Assembly (NCBI GenBank): GCA_964524705.1
Contig: CAZGDB010000005.1
Coordinates: 3,949-67,948 of the forward strand
From: CAZGDB01 sp964524705
GTDB taxonomy: Bacteria; Pseudomonadota; Gammaproteobacteria; Berkiellales; Berkiellaceae
Direction of reading: 5' to 3'
DNA length: 64,000 bases
Position numbers and translations under genes: made by a program. Below the pieces are notes generated by a model. That model worked only from the letters and a program-made list of their open reading frames with translations, had not been told where the DNA came from and did not search any database. Each line of letters begins with the position of its first letter. Positions within the stretch are counted from its first letter, which is position 1. Below are positions 34,893-43,519 of this stretch, in pieces.

Positions 34893-36462
34893 TTATACTA
34901 AGGCACCCTTTTTCCTTAAAGACTCTGGAAATATCACTGTCGCCAGCACCTCTGGACTGCTCTGCGAGACGGCACCGAACTGAATCGGTGGTGGACTCGC
35001 TATCAGACGGGCTGTATTACGGCATTCTTGGCTATATTTTGTTAAAATCCAAGTTTCTAAATCTAATTGAGTCAACCACACTTCTGCCTGACGATATTCC
35101 TCAGGGGTATGGAATATATTTTCCAANNNNNNNNNNGTTTCACAAACAGGTCGTATGCGACGAAAGCATATTTTCCAAACTGAACTTCAACCCCCCTAAC
35201 AATTTTAAAAACATTCGCCGTAATTCTAATGACAGTTTTTTATCTTTTTTATTTTTTTTATCCAAAACAAAAGAATTATTTCGAGCTAAAAATATTTTTA
35301 ATTGTTTTTCATAACACAATTTATGTTCCCTCAGGTAGTCAGACAACATAATTGCATCATTTAATGGATAATGTTTTAAAAATTGACGTTCTATTTTTTC
35401 GAGATCTCTTTCTATATTTTGAATAGGATCTGATACTTTTAATTCCAAAACCCCTATTGAACGGAATAACGAATTCCAACAAGGATTCACCTGCATCAAT
35501 GAAGTAGGACCTAACAATTCTATATCAGGTGCTGAATAACTCGTACAGACGATTTCAAATAACGCATACATCAAAGCTGCAAATTGTTTTTGATAGGACA
35601 AATTTTCAGGGATTGGCAACTTACAGATCTGATAGACTACCGTTTCCTTTAGAGGATTGCGTATAAAAAGCCCACCAGATTTTCCTTCGCGCACATACTG
35701 TAAAGCTAAATCATAGTAATGGTTTTTTACTAAAAGATAAAAAGCACTAACATTATTGCTATTAACCTGAAAAGGATAAGCGTTACATTCCAAAAGAATT
35801 CCAACCAATTTTCGAGCACCATATTGAATGGCTACATGTAAAACAGGCTCACCCTCAGAATTCTTTGTACAACAAAAGTTATTCAATACCTCTTGATTCT
35901 TCTTTTTGTGCAAATTTAAAAAAATAGCTTCTATGCGCGCAAAGCAAGCCTCTCTCAGAGCTTGATCTTCTTTAATGACAGCCAGCAAATACCTCAGGTC
36001 TTGAGATTCCGCGACGATGCATGCATGGATTTTATGTATTATTGATTGATAGGCAATAGCTTTTTGCTTATGCGCAGCGTTCGGTAGAGCACTCAGATCC
36101 TGCAATAATGTTTGCCATTGTTCAACAGACTGAACACCAGCCTTAACTAAAGGCGCTACTAATGGATAGGCTTCTTTTTTCATCAGTTGATAAAAAGGGG
36201 TTTCTGATTTTTTACTTGATTGAAACGGATTTGCACCGGCTTGTAATAATACTTCTACAAACTCTAGCGTACCATATTTAACGGCATACTGTAAAACAGT
36301 ATCTCCTTGATCATCCGTGAAGTACAAAAAAGCAGAACGACTCTCATGATTCGTTTGTGCGCTTTCAAACATATTTTTTAGTGTTATAAAACGTTGAGCA
36401 CGCCCTTCTTTTTTAGTTTTTATTTGACGCAGTAATTTCTGAAGAGCAACTATATCTATCAC
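34893..36462 (-). CDS. Ankyrin-repeat protein split by a 10-N gap
   Basis: Two open frames on either side of the gap belong to one gene of about 505 residues. The upstream part (from 36462) has ankyrin repeats (TDDQGDTVLQYAVKYGTLEFVEVLLQAGANPFQSSKKSETPFYQL), the junction LFRSIGVLELK near residue 330 and a helical region ending GLKFSLEN. It then runs into nine odd residues and a stop at 35140. The downstream part reopens with the same codons (TTGGAAAAT, L-E-N) and continues IFHTPEEYRQAEVWLTQLDLE to a Pro-rich tail ending at 34893. It lies between the Rmd1-like gene and another ankyrin gene, all on the minus strand. Confidence 0.75.
35127..35136. other. Assembly gap of 10 N inside an ankyrin gene
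   Basis: TTGGAAAATAT occurs on both sides (minus strand, near 35168-35178 and at 35116-35126) in the same codon phase. The roughly 40 bases between the first copy and the gap probably are a contig-end artefact. Confidence 0.8.
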
Positions 36463-36477
36463 CAGAGCGCCTCCAGT

Positions 36478-37293
36478 TTAGTGTATTATATCTTTGATGA
36501 ATAATGCATAAATTTCAAGCAAAACTTCCATCACAATCAAAATTACAATATACCATTCTATTTTCATAGAATGTCTGTTTTGCAGAACATCTAAAGTAAT
36601 TTCTGCTGTTTTTGAAATCAACGTAAATTTTCGTTCTAAAACACTTTGGCGTTTTACTAATTCAAATTCTTCTGCAACACTCGTATGTACTTTATCCAAT
36701 TGTGGGAACTCCCAGATTTGCTCTGGCTTTTCTGTCACTTCAGCACGTGCGACCATGGTGTATTCGCGCAAAAGAACGACCCCGATATTTTTCAGCAGAT
36801 CTCTGGTTTGAAAACCTGGATTCCCGGTTTTCGCTAATTCCGTTGCAATACGCTCTACTGATTCAAATCCACGTCCAATTTCTGCTTCCTGTTTTCCTAA
36901 AATCACGCTTTTAGCTAAAACATCCGCAATGGTTTGTAAATGTCCATAGGTTGCTTGACGAATAAAAATTGTTCCTTCAAAGGAGCCTTCTTCAGTTTCT
37001 GCGGGATCAATCTCTATTTGGATACTTTCACGTTCTATCTCTTTTTGAGGCCCCAAGATTTGAGGATTCAAGGTCTCAATACAATGCTGCTGTAAGGCTT
37101 CAGGTGTATTAAAAAAAACTACGACCCCAAACCTAAAAACCACCACAATAGCCTCTTCCCCAATTTTAAGCGTAGGGGGGGTCTTATCTAAAATTTCACC
37201 GAGGTGACTTAAATCACGAAGATTAATCTTATCGGCAATCAACAGCGCTTTAGCTTCAAACCGTGGCTGATGTATTAGTGAGTTATTTTTCAT
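36478..37293 (-). CDS. Rmd1/YagE (DUF155) family membrane protein
   Basis: A 271-residue protein of the family that includes yeast Rmd1 and human RMND1. Family features seen here are the beta-rich N-terminal part (AIVVVFRFGVVVFFNT), the helical middle (LQTIADVLAKSVILGKQEAEIG) and the late block RKFTLISKTAEITLDVLQNRHSMKIEWYIVILIVMEVLLEIY, which contains the C-terminal membrane helix. Bacterial members have no settled function. It overlaps the upstream holD-like gene by 11 bases. Confidence 0.8.
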   Translation of the reverse strand: MKNNSLIHQPRFEAKALLIADKINLRDLSHLGEILDKTPPTLKIGEEAIVVVFRFGVVVFFNTPEALQQHCIETLNPQILGPQKEIERESIQIEIDPAETEEGSFEGTIFIRQATYGHLQTIADVLAKSVILGKQEAEIGRGFESVERIATELAKTGNPGFQTRDLLKNIGVVLLREYTMVARAEVTEKPEQIWEFPQLDKVHTSVAEEFELVKRQSVLERKFTLISKTAEITLDVLQNRHSMKIEWYIVILIVMEVLLEIYALFIKDIIH

Positions 37294-37630
37294 ACTTGAA
37301 TTTTTTTAATTGACCCCATAGCGCCCGCTTCTTCTCTGGAGTATGCCAAAGTTCTGCTAAGGAAGGCAAAATTAAACTCGGCTTTTGCTCGCTTTTAGGC
37401 TGGCAATCAAAATATAAATACAAAGCCCTGCCTTTTATGTTATTTATATTACTTTCAGTAATACCAAAATAATGCGTATAGCATAAAGCTTTAGCCAAAC
37501 TAGACAACCGCGACAGATTCTCAGGTGTGAGCTCTACAGCTGTTGGAAAAACGCCTACTAGTGTTTGTCTTATGGGGTGGATACTAGTGGGGACTTGCAA
37601 AGATAAGCTTGAGGTGAGTAGTGGGATCAT
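37283..37630 (-). CDS. holD: HolD-like DNA polymerase III psi subunit
   Basis: A 115-residue protein. The C-terminal part LILPSLAELWHTPEKKRALWGQLKKFKYEK fits the psi pattern (in Escherichia coli SPALTDLRANPTARAALWQQ). The N-terminal half suits the small alpha/beta psi fold. Psi links the chi subunit to the clamp loader. The family is poorly conserved and short, so the call is tentative. It is divergent from the aldehyde dehydrogenase gene and overlaps the Rmd1-like gene. Confidence 0.5.
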   Translation of the reverse strand: MIPLLTSSLSLQVPTSIHPIRQTLVGVFPTAVELTPENLSRLSSLAKALCYTHYFGITESNINNIKGRALYLYFDCQPKSEQKPSLILPSLAELWHTPEKKRALWGQLKKFKYEK

Positions 37631-37651
37631 GCATTATTAACCAATCAAGGA

Positions 37652-39130
37652 ATGACGAGACTGTACCATATGGCTGAACATTTTGGATCTGATATTTTAG
37701 GACCTGAGGATGATACCAAGGTTGTAGAGATTGCCTCCCCTTATAATGGTGCGCTATTAGCCACCCTAGAAACTCAAGGATGGGTTCAGGCGAATACTGC
37801 CTTAGAGGTTGCCAGCGCATTGTTTCAGGACCGCAGTAATTGGTTAAGTCCTGCCCAACGTAGCAGCATATTACAGTTGACTGCCTTAAAACTTACAGAG
37901 GCTCATGAAGAATTTGCGCTTCGAATTAGCCAAGAAGGTGGCAAGCCCTTACTAGATGCACGTGTAGAGGTAACACGAGCGATTGAAGGCTTAGAAATTG
38001 CTGCCCGTACCATTCACACCTTAGCAGGACATGAGATCCCAATGAATCTCAATGGCGTCTCTCGTAACCATATGGCTTTTACACGTTTTGAACCCAAAGG
38101 GGTTGTGGTAGCGATTACTGCTTTTAATCATCCCTTAAACCAAGTTACGCACCCTATTGCCTGTAGTATTGCAGCAGGTTGTCCTATTATTATCAAACCT
38201 GCAGAAGATACGCCTTTATCCTGTATCGCCTTAGTTGCGCTCTTACGAGAAGCGGGATTACCAAAGAACTTTTGTCAGATCATACATCTGTGGGATAAAA
38301 ATTTATCAGAACGATTGGCTACAGATCCAAGAGTCGGGTTATTACATTTTACAGGCAGTGCGGCAGTTGGCTGGCGTTTACGCAGTTTAATTGCTCCTGG
38401 CACTGATTGTATTTTAGAGCATGGAGGGGCCTCTGCGCTGATTATTGCCCCGGATGTCCCTGAAGAGGAGTGTATTGCGCCTATTATTAAAAGTGCTTTT
38501 ACCCATGCAGGTCAACTGTGCGTCTCTTTGCAACGTCTTTTCGTACATTATAAAATGGCTAAAAAAATCGGTAAGTTATTAGCAGAAGCAGCAGGTAATC
38601 TCAAAATTGGAGATCCTACATCTGAAAAAACAACTCTTGGTCCGATGATCCGAAAACCTGAACTCAAACGGGTGCATCGTTGGGTTTCCAGTGCAATAGA
38701 ATCCGGTGGTAAAGTGCTCTGTGGTGGTAAACCGCAAAGTGATACATGTTATCCGGCAACGATTATTTTAGACCCTAGTCCAAAATGCGAACTGAGCACT
38801 GAAGAAGTCTTTGGGCCTGTATTAGCGATTTACACTTATGAAAACTTAGAAACCGCCATTACCAAAGCTAATGCCCTGCCCTTTCAGTTTCAAAGCAGCA
38901 TTTTCACTAAAAATATAGATATCGCTTTGTATGCAGGACAGCATATGAAAGCCAATACGGTACTCATTAATGAAATCCCTAGTTTTAGGGTAGATTGGAT
39001 GCCTTTTGAGGGAAGCCAACGTTCTGGATTAGGTGTGGGGGGAATTGAGCCCACCATTCGTAAAATGTCACAAGCTAAACTTTGGATTTTTAAATCCCCT
39101 GGTTTAGATGCCCTAACACTCAAAACCTAG
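37652..39130 (+). CDS. Aldehyde dehydrogenase family protein
   Basis: NAD(P)-dependent aldehyde oxidation; the substrate cannot be told. The 492-residue protein has the Rossmann block GVVVAITAFNHPLNQVTHPIACSIAAGCPIIIKPAEDTPL, the general-base glutamate in ILEHGGASALII and the catalytic cysteine in HAGQLCVSLQRLFVH. The loop EEVFGPVLAIYTY is also typical. The usual LELGGN motif is LEHGGA here. ATG 37652 lies very close to its AAGGA; an ATG at 37670 (MAEHFGSDILG) is the alternative. Confidence 0.88.
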   Translation: MTRLYHMAEHFGSDILGPEDDTKVVEIASPYNGALLATLETQGWVQANTALEVASALFQDRSNWLSPAQRSSILQLTALKLTEAHEEFALRISQEGGKPLLDARVEVTRAIEGLEIAARTIHTLAGHEIPMNLNGVSRNHMAFTRFEPKGVVVAITAFNHPLNQVTHPIACSIAAGCPIIIKPAEDTPLSCIALVALLREAGLPKNFCQIIHLWDKNLSERLATDPRVGLLHFTGSAAVGWRLRSLIAPGTDCILEHGGASALIIAPDVPEEECIAPIIKSAFTHAGQLCVSLQRLFVHYKMAKKIGKLLAEAAGNLKIGDPTSEKTTLGPMIRKPELKRVHRWVSSAIESGGKVLCGGKPQSDTCYPATIILDPSPKCELSTEEVFGPVLAIYTYENLETAITKANALPFQFQSSIFTKNIDIALYAGQHMKANTVLINEIPSFRVDWMPFEGSQRSGLGVGGIEPTIRKMSQAKLWIFKSPGLDALTLKT

Positions 39131-39133
39131 CAC

Positions 39134-39178
39134 TAAAAAAACCTACACTTCTTTAGTTTTAATTAAAAAAGTGTAGGT
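39134..39178 (-). terminator. Rho-independent terminator of the Gln-rich secreted protein
   Basis: Stem ACCTACACTT (39141-39150) / AAGTGTAGGT (39169-39178). On the minus strand it is followed by seven T (39140 to 39134). It may also slow plus-strand transcription from the aldehyde dehydrogenase. Confidence 0.75.
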
Positions 39179-39208
39179 CTTGCAGATCGGAGAAAAAACG
39201 AACTGAGT

Positions 39209-39526
39209 TTAGTACCCAGCGCCATCAATGCTGCCTTCTCTGTCTTCATTTTGTTCTTTCAGAACTTCTGCAGCAGCTTGTTGGTTTTCTTCAGCAGCAG
39301 TAGTTGCTTTTGAAGTTTCACGTTGGGTTTGTAATCTTTCTTTTTTAGCTTGCTGGCTAGAAGAAGCTTGTTGTTGATTAGAAGAAGCTTGTTGTTTTTG
39401 CAAGTTTGCAGACTGAGTGGCTTCTTGGCTTTGTGTTTGATTTTGTGAAGGAGTGGTTGTAGTTGTTTCTAACGCTACAACGTTGCCAGCCAATAATCCT
39501 AAAACGAGTGCTGATACGATTTTCAT
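39209..39526 (-). CDS. Small Gln/Ser-rich secreted protein
   Basis: Not recognised. Start ATG 39526, with AAGGAAGA upstream; 105 residues. Signal peptide MKIVSALVLGLLAGNVVALE, then a low-complexity Gln/Ser/Thr region (SNQQQASSSQQAKKERLQTQ) and an acidic end finishing DGAGY. Its leader LGLLAGNVVA is nearly identical to that of the gene upstream (LGLLTGNVVA), so the two are likely paralogs. It ends at a strong terminator. Confidence 0.7.
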   Translation of the reverse strand: MKIVSALVLGLLAGNVVALETTTTTPSQNQTQSQEATQSANLQKQQASSNQQQASSSQQAKKERLQTQRETSKATTAAEENQQAAAEVLKEQNEDREGSIDGAGY

Positions 39527-39569
39527 ACAATCTTCCTTATTCAATATAATATCCATATACAACGAAAGT

Positions 39570-39606
39570 CCCCTACCTTTTTATCCTACTATAAAAAAAG
39601 ATAGGG
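39570..39606. repeat. Long hairpin between the two small secreted-protein genes
   Basis: CCCCTACC-TTTTTA pairs with TAAAAAAAGATAGGGG around a loop of about eight bases, with small bulges. No T run follows, so it may be an attenuator or mRNA-stabilising stem between the two genes. Confidence 0.45.
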
Positions 39607-39624
39607 GTGAAGCAGGCTAAAAGA

Positions 39625-39981
39625 TTAGTATGCGCCTTTCTCTTGGTGGTGTTCCAGTGCCTTTTCTTTAGCTTTTTCTTTCATAGCTTCATGATGTTCT
39701 TTAGCTTCTTCTTTCATTTCTTTACGATGTTCCATCGCCTTTTCTTTCATTTCTTGGTGATGTTCTTTGGCTTCTTCTTTCATTTCTTTACGGTGTTCGA
39801 TTGCCTTTTCTTTCATTGCCTTATGGTGTTCTGCACGTACGTTATCTGCTGCAGCTAATTGCTTAGTAGCAGTTGGCTGGGTTGCTTGCGCGGACTGTTC
39901 TAAAGACTTTGCAGTATCTGCTGCAACCACGTTACCAGTTAGTAAACCAAGAAACATAAATGGGAGTGCTGTTTTCATCAT
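39625..39981 (-). CDS. Small secreted protein with charged helical repeats
   Basis: Not recognised. Start ATG 39981 (AAGGAAGGA six bases upstream); 118 residues. Signal peptide MMKTALPFMFLGLLTGNVVAAD. A mature part of two and a half 22-residue repeats follows, of the form EHHxxMKEKAxEHRKEMKEEAK, rich in His, Lys, Glu and Met. The last residues are KGAY. Single charged helices of this kind can bind metals or polyanions, but no function can be assigned. It is paired with the Gln-rich paralog downstream. Confidence 0.7.
   Translation of the reverse strand: MMKTALPFMFLGLLTGNVVAADTAKSLEQSAQATQPTATKQLAAADNVRAEHHKAMKEKAIEHRKEMKEEAKEHHQEMKEKAMEHRKEMKEEAKEHHEAMKEKAKEKALEHHQEKGAY
39660..39825 (-). repeat. 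66-bp coding tandem repeat
   Basis: About two and a half copies of a 66-base unit inside the gene at 39625, differing at a few third-codon positions. It codes for the 22-residue charged repeat. Confidence 0.8.
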
Positions 39982-40098
39982 AATAAATCCTTCCTTGTAT
40001 ATTGAACCTAAATCCACAAATAGGAGTGTAGTAAAAATTTTCAAAAAAACAAATCGCTGCTACACTGCAATAAATAGCTTACAGGGAAGACTGCATTC

Positions 40099-40368
40099 AT
40101 GGATATGAAAAAAGCGTTTGATACATTACAGGATATAGAAAAAAATCTAGCTAGCCCGTGGTTTCTCAGCACTATGGGAATTATGTCGTTAGTTGTTATT
40201 CTAACTCCAAAAAAATGGTTCGCCGCAGTACTCTCTTTAGATCAGATATCCTCTCTACAGCAACTGGCAGCTATTATCTTGCTAGCTGTTTCTGCTGTTT
40301 TAGTGTTGAAAGGAATTTCCAGCGCCTATGATGCTATCTCCAACCTCATCACTAGAAAGATTAAGTGA
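40099..40368 (+). CDS. Small two-helix membrane protein, unknown
   Basis: Eighty-nine residues with two membrane segments (FLSTMGIMSLVVILTP and LQQLAAIILLAVSAVLVLKGI) joined by a basic loop and preceded by an acidic/basic helix. AGGGAAG lies about ten bases before the ATG. Its last 69 bases overlap the 3' end of the opposing gene at 40300. Not recognised, and a chance frame cannot be excluded. Confidence 0.5.
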   Translation: MDMKKAFDTLQDIEKNLASPWFLSTMGIMSLVVILTPKKWFAAVLSLDQISSLQQLAAIILLAVSAVLVLKGISSAYDAISNLITRKIK

Positions 40369-41379
40369 AACGATTGTCTCTCTCAGATCTTTAGAAGATG
40401 AAGCAGCTCCTTCAGCCGCAAAGCGCACTGTTCGTGGTTGATGCTCTAATATCTTCACCTGAACACTCAGTGTGTTCACCATTTCTTTCATCGATTGCTC
40501 AGCGGTATTTTTCTCTTCTTTTTCTTTCTCTGCAAAATGAATCAAGCTTTTAAGAATAGCACCTCTGGCCTGAAATTTATTATCTAACATATTAAAAGCA
40601 AATAATTTAAATAACCCTGTTTCTACTTTATACGTAAGAGCAGCCAAGCCGCCTAGCACTAAACCTTTTGCTAAAAACCCCATAATCCCCGTTTGTGCCC
40701 CTAGAATGACAATACTCCAAGCAACCGCAGGCGGTAACATAGTAATAGGCAAGAACGCATTTAAAAATAAAAACCCTATTAGTGCTACGAATCCAGCACT
40801 CCAAAGCGGTACGGTATGACGAAAAACAGGATACCAGGAAGGCAAAATCGCATCTTGTTCGGAGCGTTTCAACTTGGGGTTCTGAATAAGAGGCTCATCG
40901 ACCTCAATCGGTTGAAGTGGAACTACCGGTTCATTCTGTAATTTCGCAACCTGTGTTTTTAGTTCCATCACTATTTTTTGTAAAGCTGTACGGTTTCTTT
41001 TTTTAGCTTGTTTTTTCTCGTTCCAACGTGCCTTTAATGTTTCTAGCAGCGTACCACGTTCCTCATAGCGTTTTTCCAGAGAAGTAAAATAACTGATTTT
41101 AAAAAGAGAGGTTTGTAATTTATAACTCACTATAGCTATCGCGGATAAAACTCCCACTTTTGCTAAAAAACCCAAAAAACCAGTTTGTGCCCCTAAAATT
41201 ACAATACTCCAGGCTAAAGCTGGGGTTAAACTTGCAACAGGTAAAATGGCTTGCAGTAGCAAAAAACTGACCACAGTAATAGTGGTCGCCACAAACATAG
41301 GTACACGTCGACGAAACCAATAATACACTGAAGGTAGCTCTGTTTTTTTATGTGCACGACGAGTCATATCAAGAGACAT
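40300..41379 (-). CDS. Internally duplicated membrane/coiled-coil protein
   Basis: A 359-residue protein from ATG 41379 (AAGGTGGG upstream). Two halves of about 145 residues align along their length: LPSVYYWFRRRVP with LPSWYPVFRHTVP, then AWSIVILGAQTGFLGFLAK with AWSIVILGAQTGIMGFLAK, then SYKLQTSLFK with TYKVETGLFK, then a charged coiled coil. Each half has three probable membrane helices. A Ser/Gly-rich tail follows. I do not know the family. It is separated by only 15 bases from the periplasmic binding protein upstream, so they may share a transcript. Confidence 0.75.
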   Translation of the reverse strand: MSLDMTRRAHKKTELPSVYYWFRRRVPMFVATTITVVSFLLLQAILPVASLTPALAWSIVILGAQTGFLGFLAKVGVLSAIAIVSYKLQTSLFKISYFTSLEKRYEERGTLLETLKARWNEKKQAKKRNRTALQKIVMELKTQVAKLQNEPVVPLQPIEVDEPLIQNPKLKRSEQDAILPSWYPVFRHTVPLWSAGFVALIGFLFLNAFLPITMLPPAVAWSIVILGAQTGIMGFLAKGLVLGGLAALTYKVETGLFKLFAFNMLDNKFQARGAILKSLIHFAEKEKEEKNTAEQSMKEMVNTLSVQVKILEHQPRTVRFAAEGAASSSKDLRETIVSLNLSSDEVGDSIIGAGNSFQH

Positions 41380-41403
41380 ACTGCCCACCTTATTTGAAAA
41401 AAA

Positions 41404-42489
41404 TTAAAACAGACGTGGTGCGTAATGAATACCACCTTCACGCCATAAAAGGTTAATATTGCGTTTTAAGACTAAAGAAGAACCGCCCAAATTACGCTCA
41501 TATACTTCATTATAATTACCTACTTGTACAAGGACCGTAGCTGCCCAATTACTGGGCAACCCTAAAGGCGCCGCCAAGGTATCAACTTCCTTGAGCCATT
41601 CTTGATGCGCCGCATTAGGACGCCCGACCGTTTCTGAACTCAACCGCTCTTCTTCTGCATTTAACAAAACAGACCCAACTGCACGTGCCACATCAAACAA
41701 ACGAGTTTCTTCAGCAGAGATCACAGGACCTATAGCATCTTTTGCAATCAATTGACCCACAATTACATGCTGTGTTGAAGAACTTAAATGTTTACGATAG
41801 GCCGCCAAAGATGCCACCCCTGCAGTCACTGCCATACAGCGCCCATTTTGATACGCCTGCATCATTTGCGCATTTTCTGAAAAACTTTCAATGATAATCG
41901 GCATACGTTGCAATTCTGCATATTGTGTAATCTGTCTTTCTGCTGTGGTATTTTTTAAAACACATACGGTTTTATTGACAAGATCTGACAACTTACGGAT
42001 CCCTGAACTTTTAGACACCAAAAAACCTTGCCCATCGTAATACAACACTCCCGGGAAACGCACACCTTCGCGTAATTCACGCTCTAAAGTGACAGAGGTA
42101 TTCCCTATTAACACATCTATTTCTTTTTTACGCAGACCTTCAAAACGATCTGCAACTGTGCGCGGTAAAAATTCTACTTTCGTTTGATCTGAAAAAATGG
42201 CGGCTGCCATTGCACGACAAAAATCAGCCTCTAAACCTACCCATTTTTGTTGACTATCTTGTGCCACAAAACCATCTACTTGCATCCCTACACCACACCG
42301 TAAAACACCACGCGCTTGAATTTTTGTGAGTAGGTCAGGGGACGGTAAATCCGTTTTAGTCACAGCAGCCATCACCACTGGTGTCTCTTTAGTGGTAACT
42401 GCACCTAAGTTATCCTGCTCGATAGCAAAACTCGTCACCGGTAATAAGGTAGCCAACACTAGGCTTATACCAAAAAAATATCTATCCAT
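41404..42489 (-). CDS. Periplasmic amino-acid-binding protein (family 3, AapJ-like)
   Basis: Solute-binding protein of an amino acid ABC importer; 361 residues. Signal peptide MDRYFFGISLVLATLLPVTSFA. Family blocks: ILTKIQARGVLRCGV-type start of the domain, KWVGLEADFCRAMAAAIF, VLIGNTSVTLERE and YYDGQGFLVSKSSG. The long linker before the domain and the C-terminal VGNYNEVYERNLG match general L-amino-acid binders (AapJ type). No permease or ATPase gene is adjacent, so its partner is elsewhere or lost. Confidence 0.85.
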   Translation of the reverse strand: MDRYFFGISLVLATLLPVTSFAIEQDNLGAVTTKETPVVMAAVTKTDLPSPDLLTKIQARGVLRCGVGMQVDGFVAQDSQQKWVGLEADFCRAMAAAIFSDQTKVEFLPRTVADRFEGLRKKEIDVLIGNTSVTLERELREGVRFPGVLYYDGQGFLVSKSSGIRKLSDLVNKTVCVLKNTTAERQITQYAELQRMPIIIESFSENAQMMQAYQNGRCMAVTAGVASLAAYRKHLSSSTQHVIVGQLIAKDAIGPVISAEETRLFDVARAVGSVLLNAEEERLSSETVGRPNAAHQEWLKEVDTLAAPLGLPSNWAATVLVQVGNYNEVYERNLGGSSLVLKRNINLLWREGGIHYAPRLF

Positions 42490-42564
42490 AGAGGCACCCT
42501 TTACCTTTTAAAGTCTGGCTACAGTATGCCGACATTATAACAAGAATTACCTTATTGTGTAGCC

Positions 42565-43473
42565 ATGAAACCTACAAACACCAGAAAGAAGAGCGACCTG
42601 GAAAACGTAGCCTCTATGCTACGCAATGAACTACAGTGCGACCTAGAAGAAAACACACCTGTAGATGACAATCAAAAAGAAGCCATCGCTTGTTATTTAA
42701 GTGAAATCCGCCATTATCCACTCCTCACACCAGAGCATGAGGTCACGCTAGGGCGCAAAATTCAAACTGGCGATACCCAAGCCCGCAATACCATGATTCA
42801 AGCAAATCTCAGGTTAGTGGTCAAACTTGCAAAACGATATCACTCTAAAGGCACCATGTCCCTTTTAGATTTAATCGAAGAAGGTAATATTGGACTAATG
42901 CGCGCCGTCAGCGGCTTTAACCCTGAGCTGGGCTACCGGTTTTCAACCTATGCTGCCTGGTGGATACAACAAAGTATTGAGCGCGCTATTATGAACCAAG
43001 CACGCACCATACGCCTGCCTGTCCACATCATTAAACAACTGCGCCGCAACCAAAAATTAGAACGTGAAGGCCAAGAAGGACTCACCCTGACACCGGCAGC
43101 GCTATCTGTACAAGATACGTTTGCCCACGATGCTACCATTTCCTTAGACCAACCCCTGTCTGATGATATCAACAAACCCTTTAAAGAACTGCTCAAAGCA
43201 CATGATGCTACCAACCCTCTCTATCTTGCGACCAAAGAAGATCTCGAATCTAAAATTCAAGACTGGGTTGGCAAACTCTCTAAAATTCAACAAGAAGTTG
43301 TCTTACGTCGGTTTGGAATGCTCGGTTATGCCCCTTGTACCCTAGATGAAACCAGCCAACAAATGGGCCTGACCCGTGAAAAAATCCGCCGTGTTCAAAG
43401 CAGCGCCTTTAAACGCCTACGCCGCGTTATTGAAAGCACAGAATCCAATATCAATTCTCTGTTCTTAGACTAA
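42565..43473 (+). CDS. rpoS: RpoS-like sigma-70 family factor
   Basis: Alternative sigma factor for stationary-phase or stress genes. The 302 residues contain region 1.2 ([21 protein letters not shown]), region 2 ([72 protein letters not shown]) and region 4 ([44 protein letters not shown]). The [13 protein letters not shown] ending and 1.2 length fit RpoS better than RpoH. Region 3 is shortened: after [17 protein letters not shown] only a remnant remains before SLDQPL. Confidence 0.82.
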   Translation: MKPTNTRKKSDLENVASMLRNELQCDLEENTPVDDNQKEAIACYLSEIRHYPLLTPEHEVTLGRKIQTGDTQARNTMIQANLRLVVKLAKRYHSKGTMSLLDLIEEGNIGLMRAVSGFNPELGYRFSTYAAWWIQQSIERAIMNQARTIRLPVHIIKQLRRNQKLEREGQEGLTLTPAALSVQDTFAHDATISLDQPLSDDINKPFKELLKAHDATNPLYLATKEDLESKIQDWVGKLSKIQQEVVLRRFGMLGYAPCTLDETSQQMGLTREKIRRVQSSAFKRLRRVIESTESNINSLFLD

Positions 43474-43519
43474 CCTCTGCTATAATTCCCCCATACTGCT
43501 AAGATTGGTTTTTCCCATC

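Noticed and set aside
34988..35314. Plus-strand frame across the 35127 gap
   Set aside because: It is antisense to the ankyrin gene, exists only because Ns are read through, and has no domain.
37652..39130. Aldehyde dehydrogenase as AstD (arginine succinyltransferase pathway)
   Set aside because: Only the general ALDH motifs match; no other ast gene is near and the LEHGGA motif is not specific.
39660..39825. Possible CRISPR-like repeat array
   Set aside because: The 66-bp units are contiguous, in frame and code for a regular 22-residue protein repeat; there are no spacers.
42565..43473. Sigma factor as RpoH
   Set aside because: Length, region 1.2 and the [12 protein letters not shown] block fit RpoS better, and the RpoH box typical of that family was not seen.
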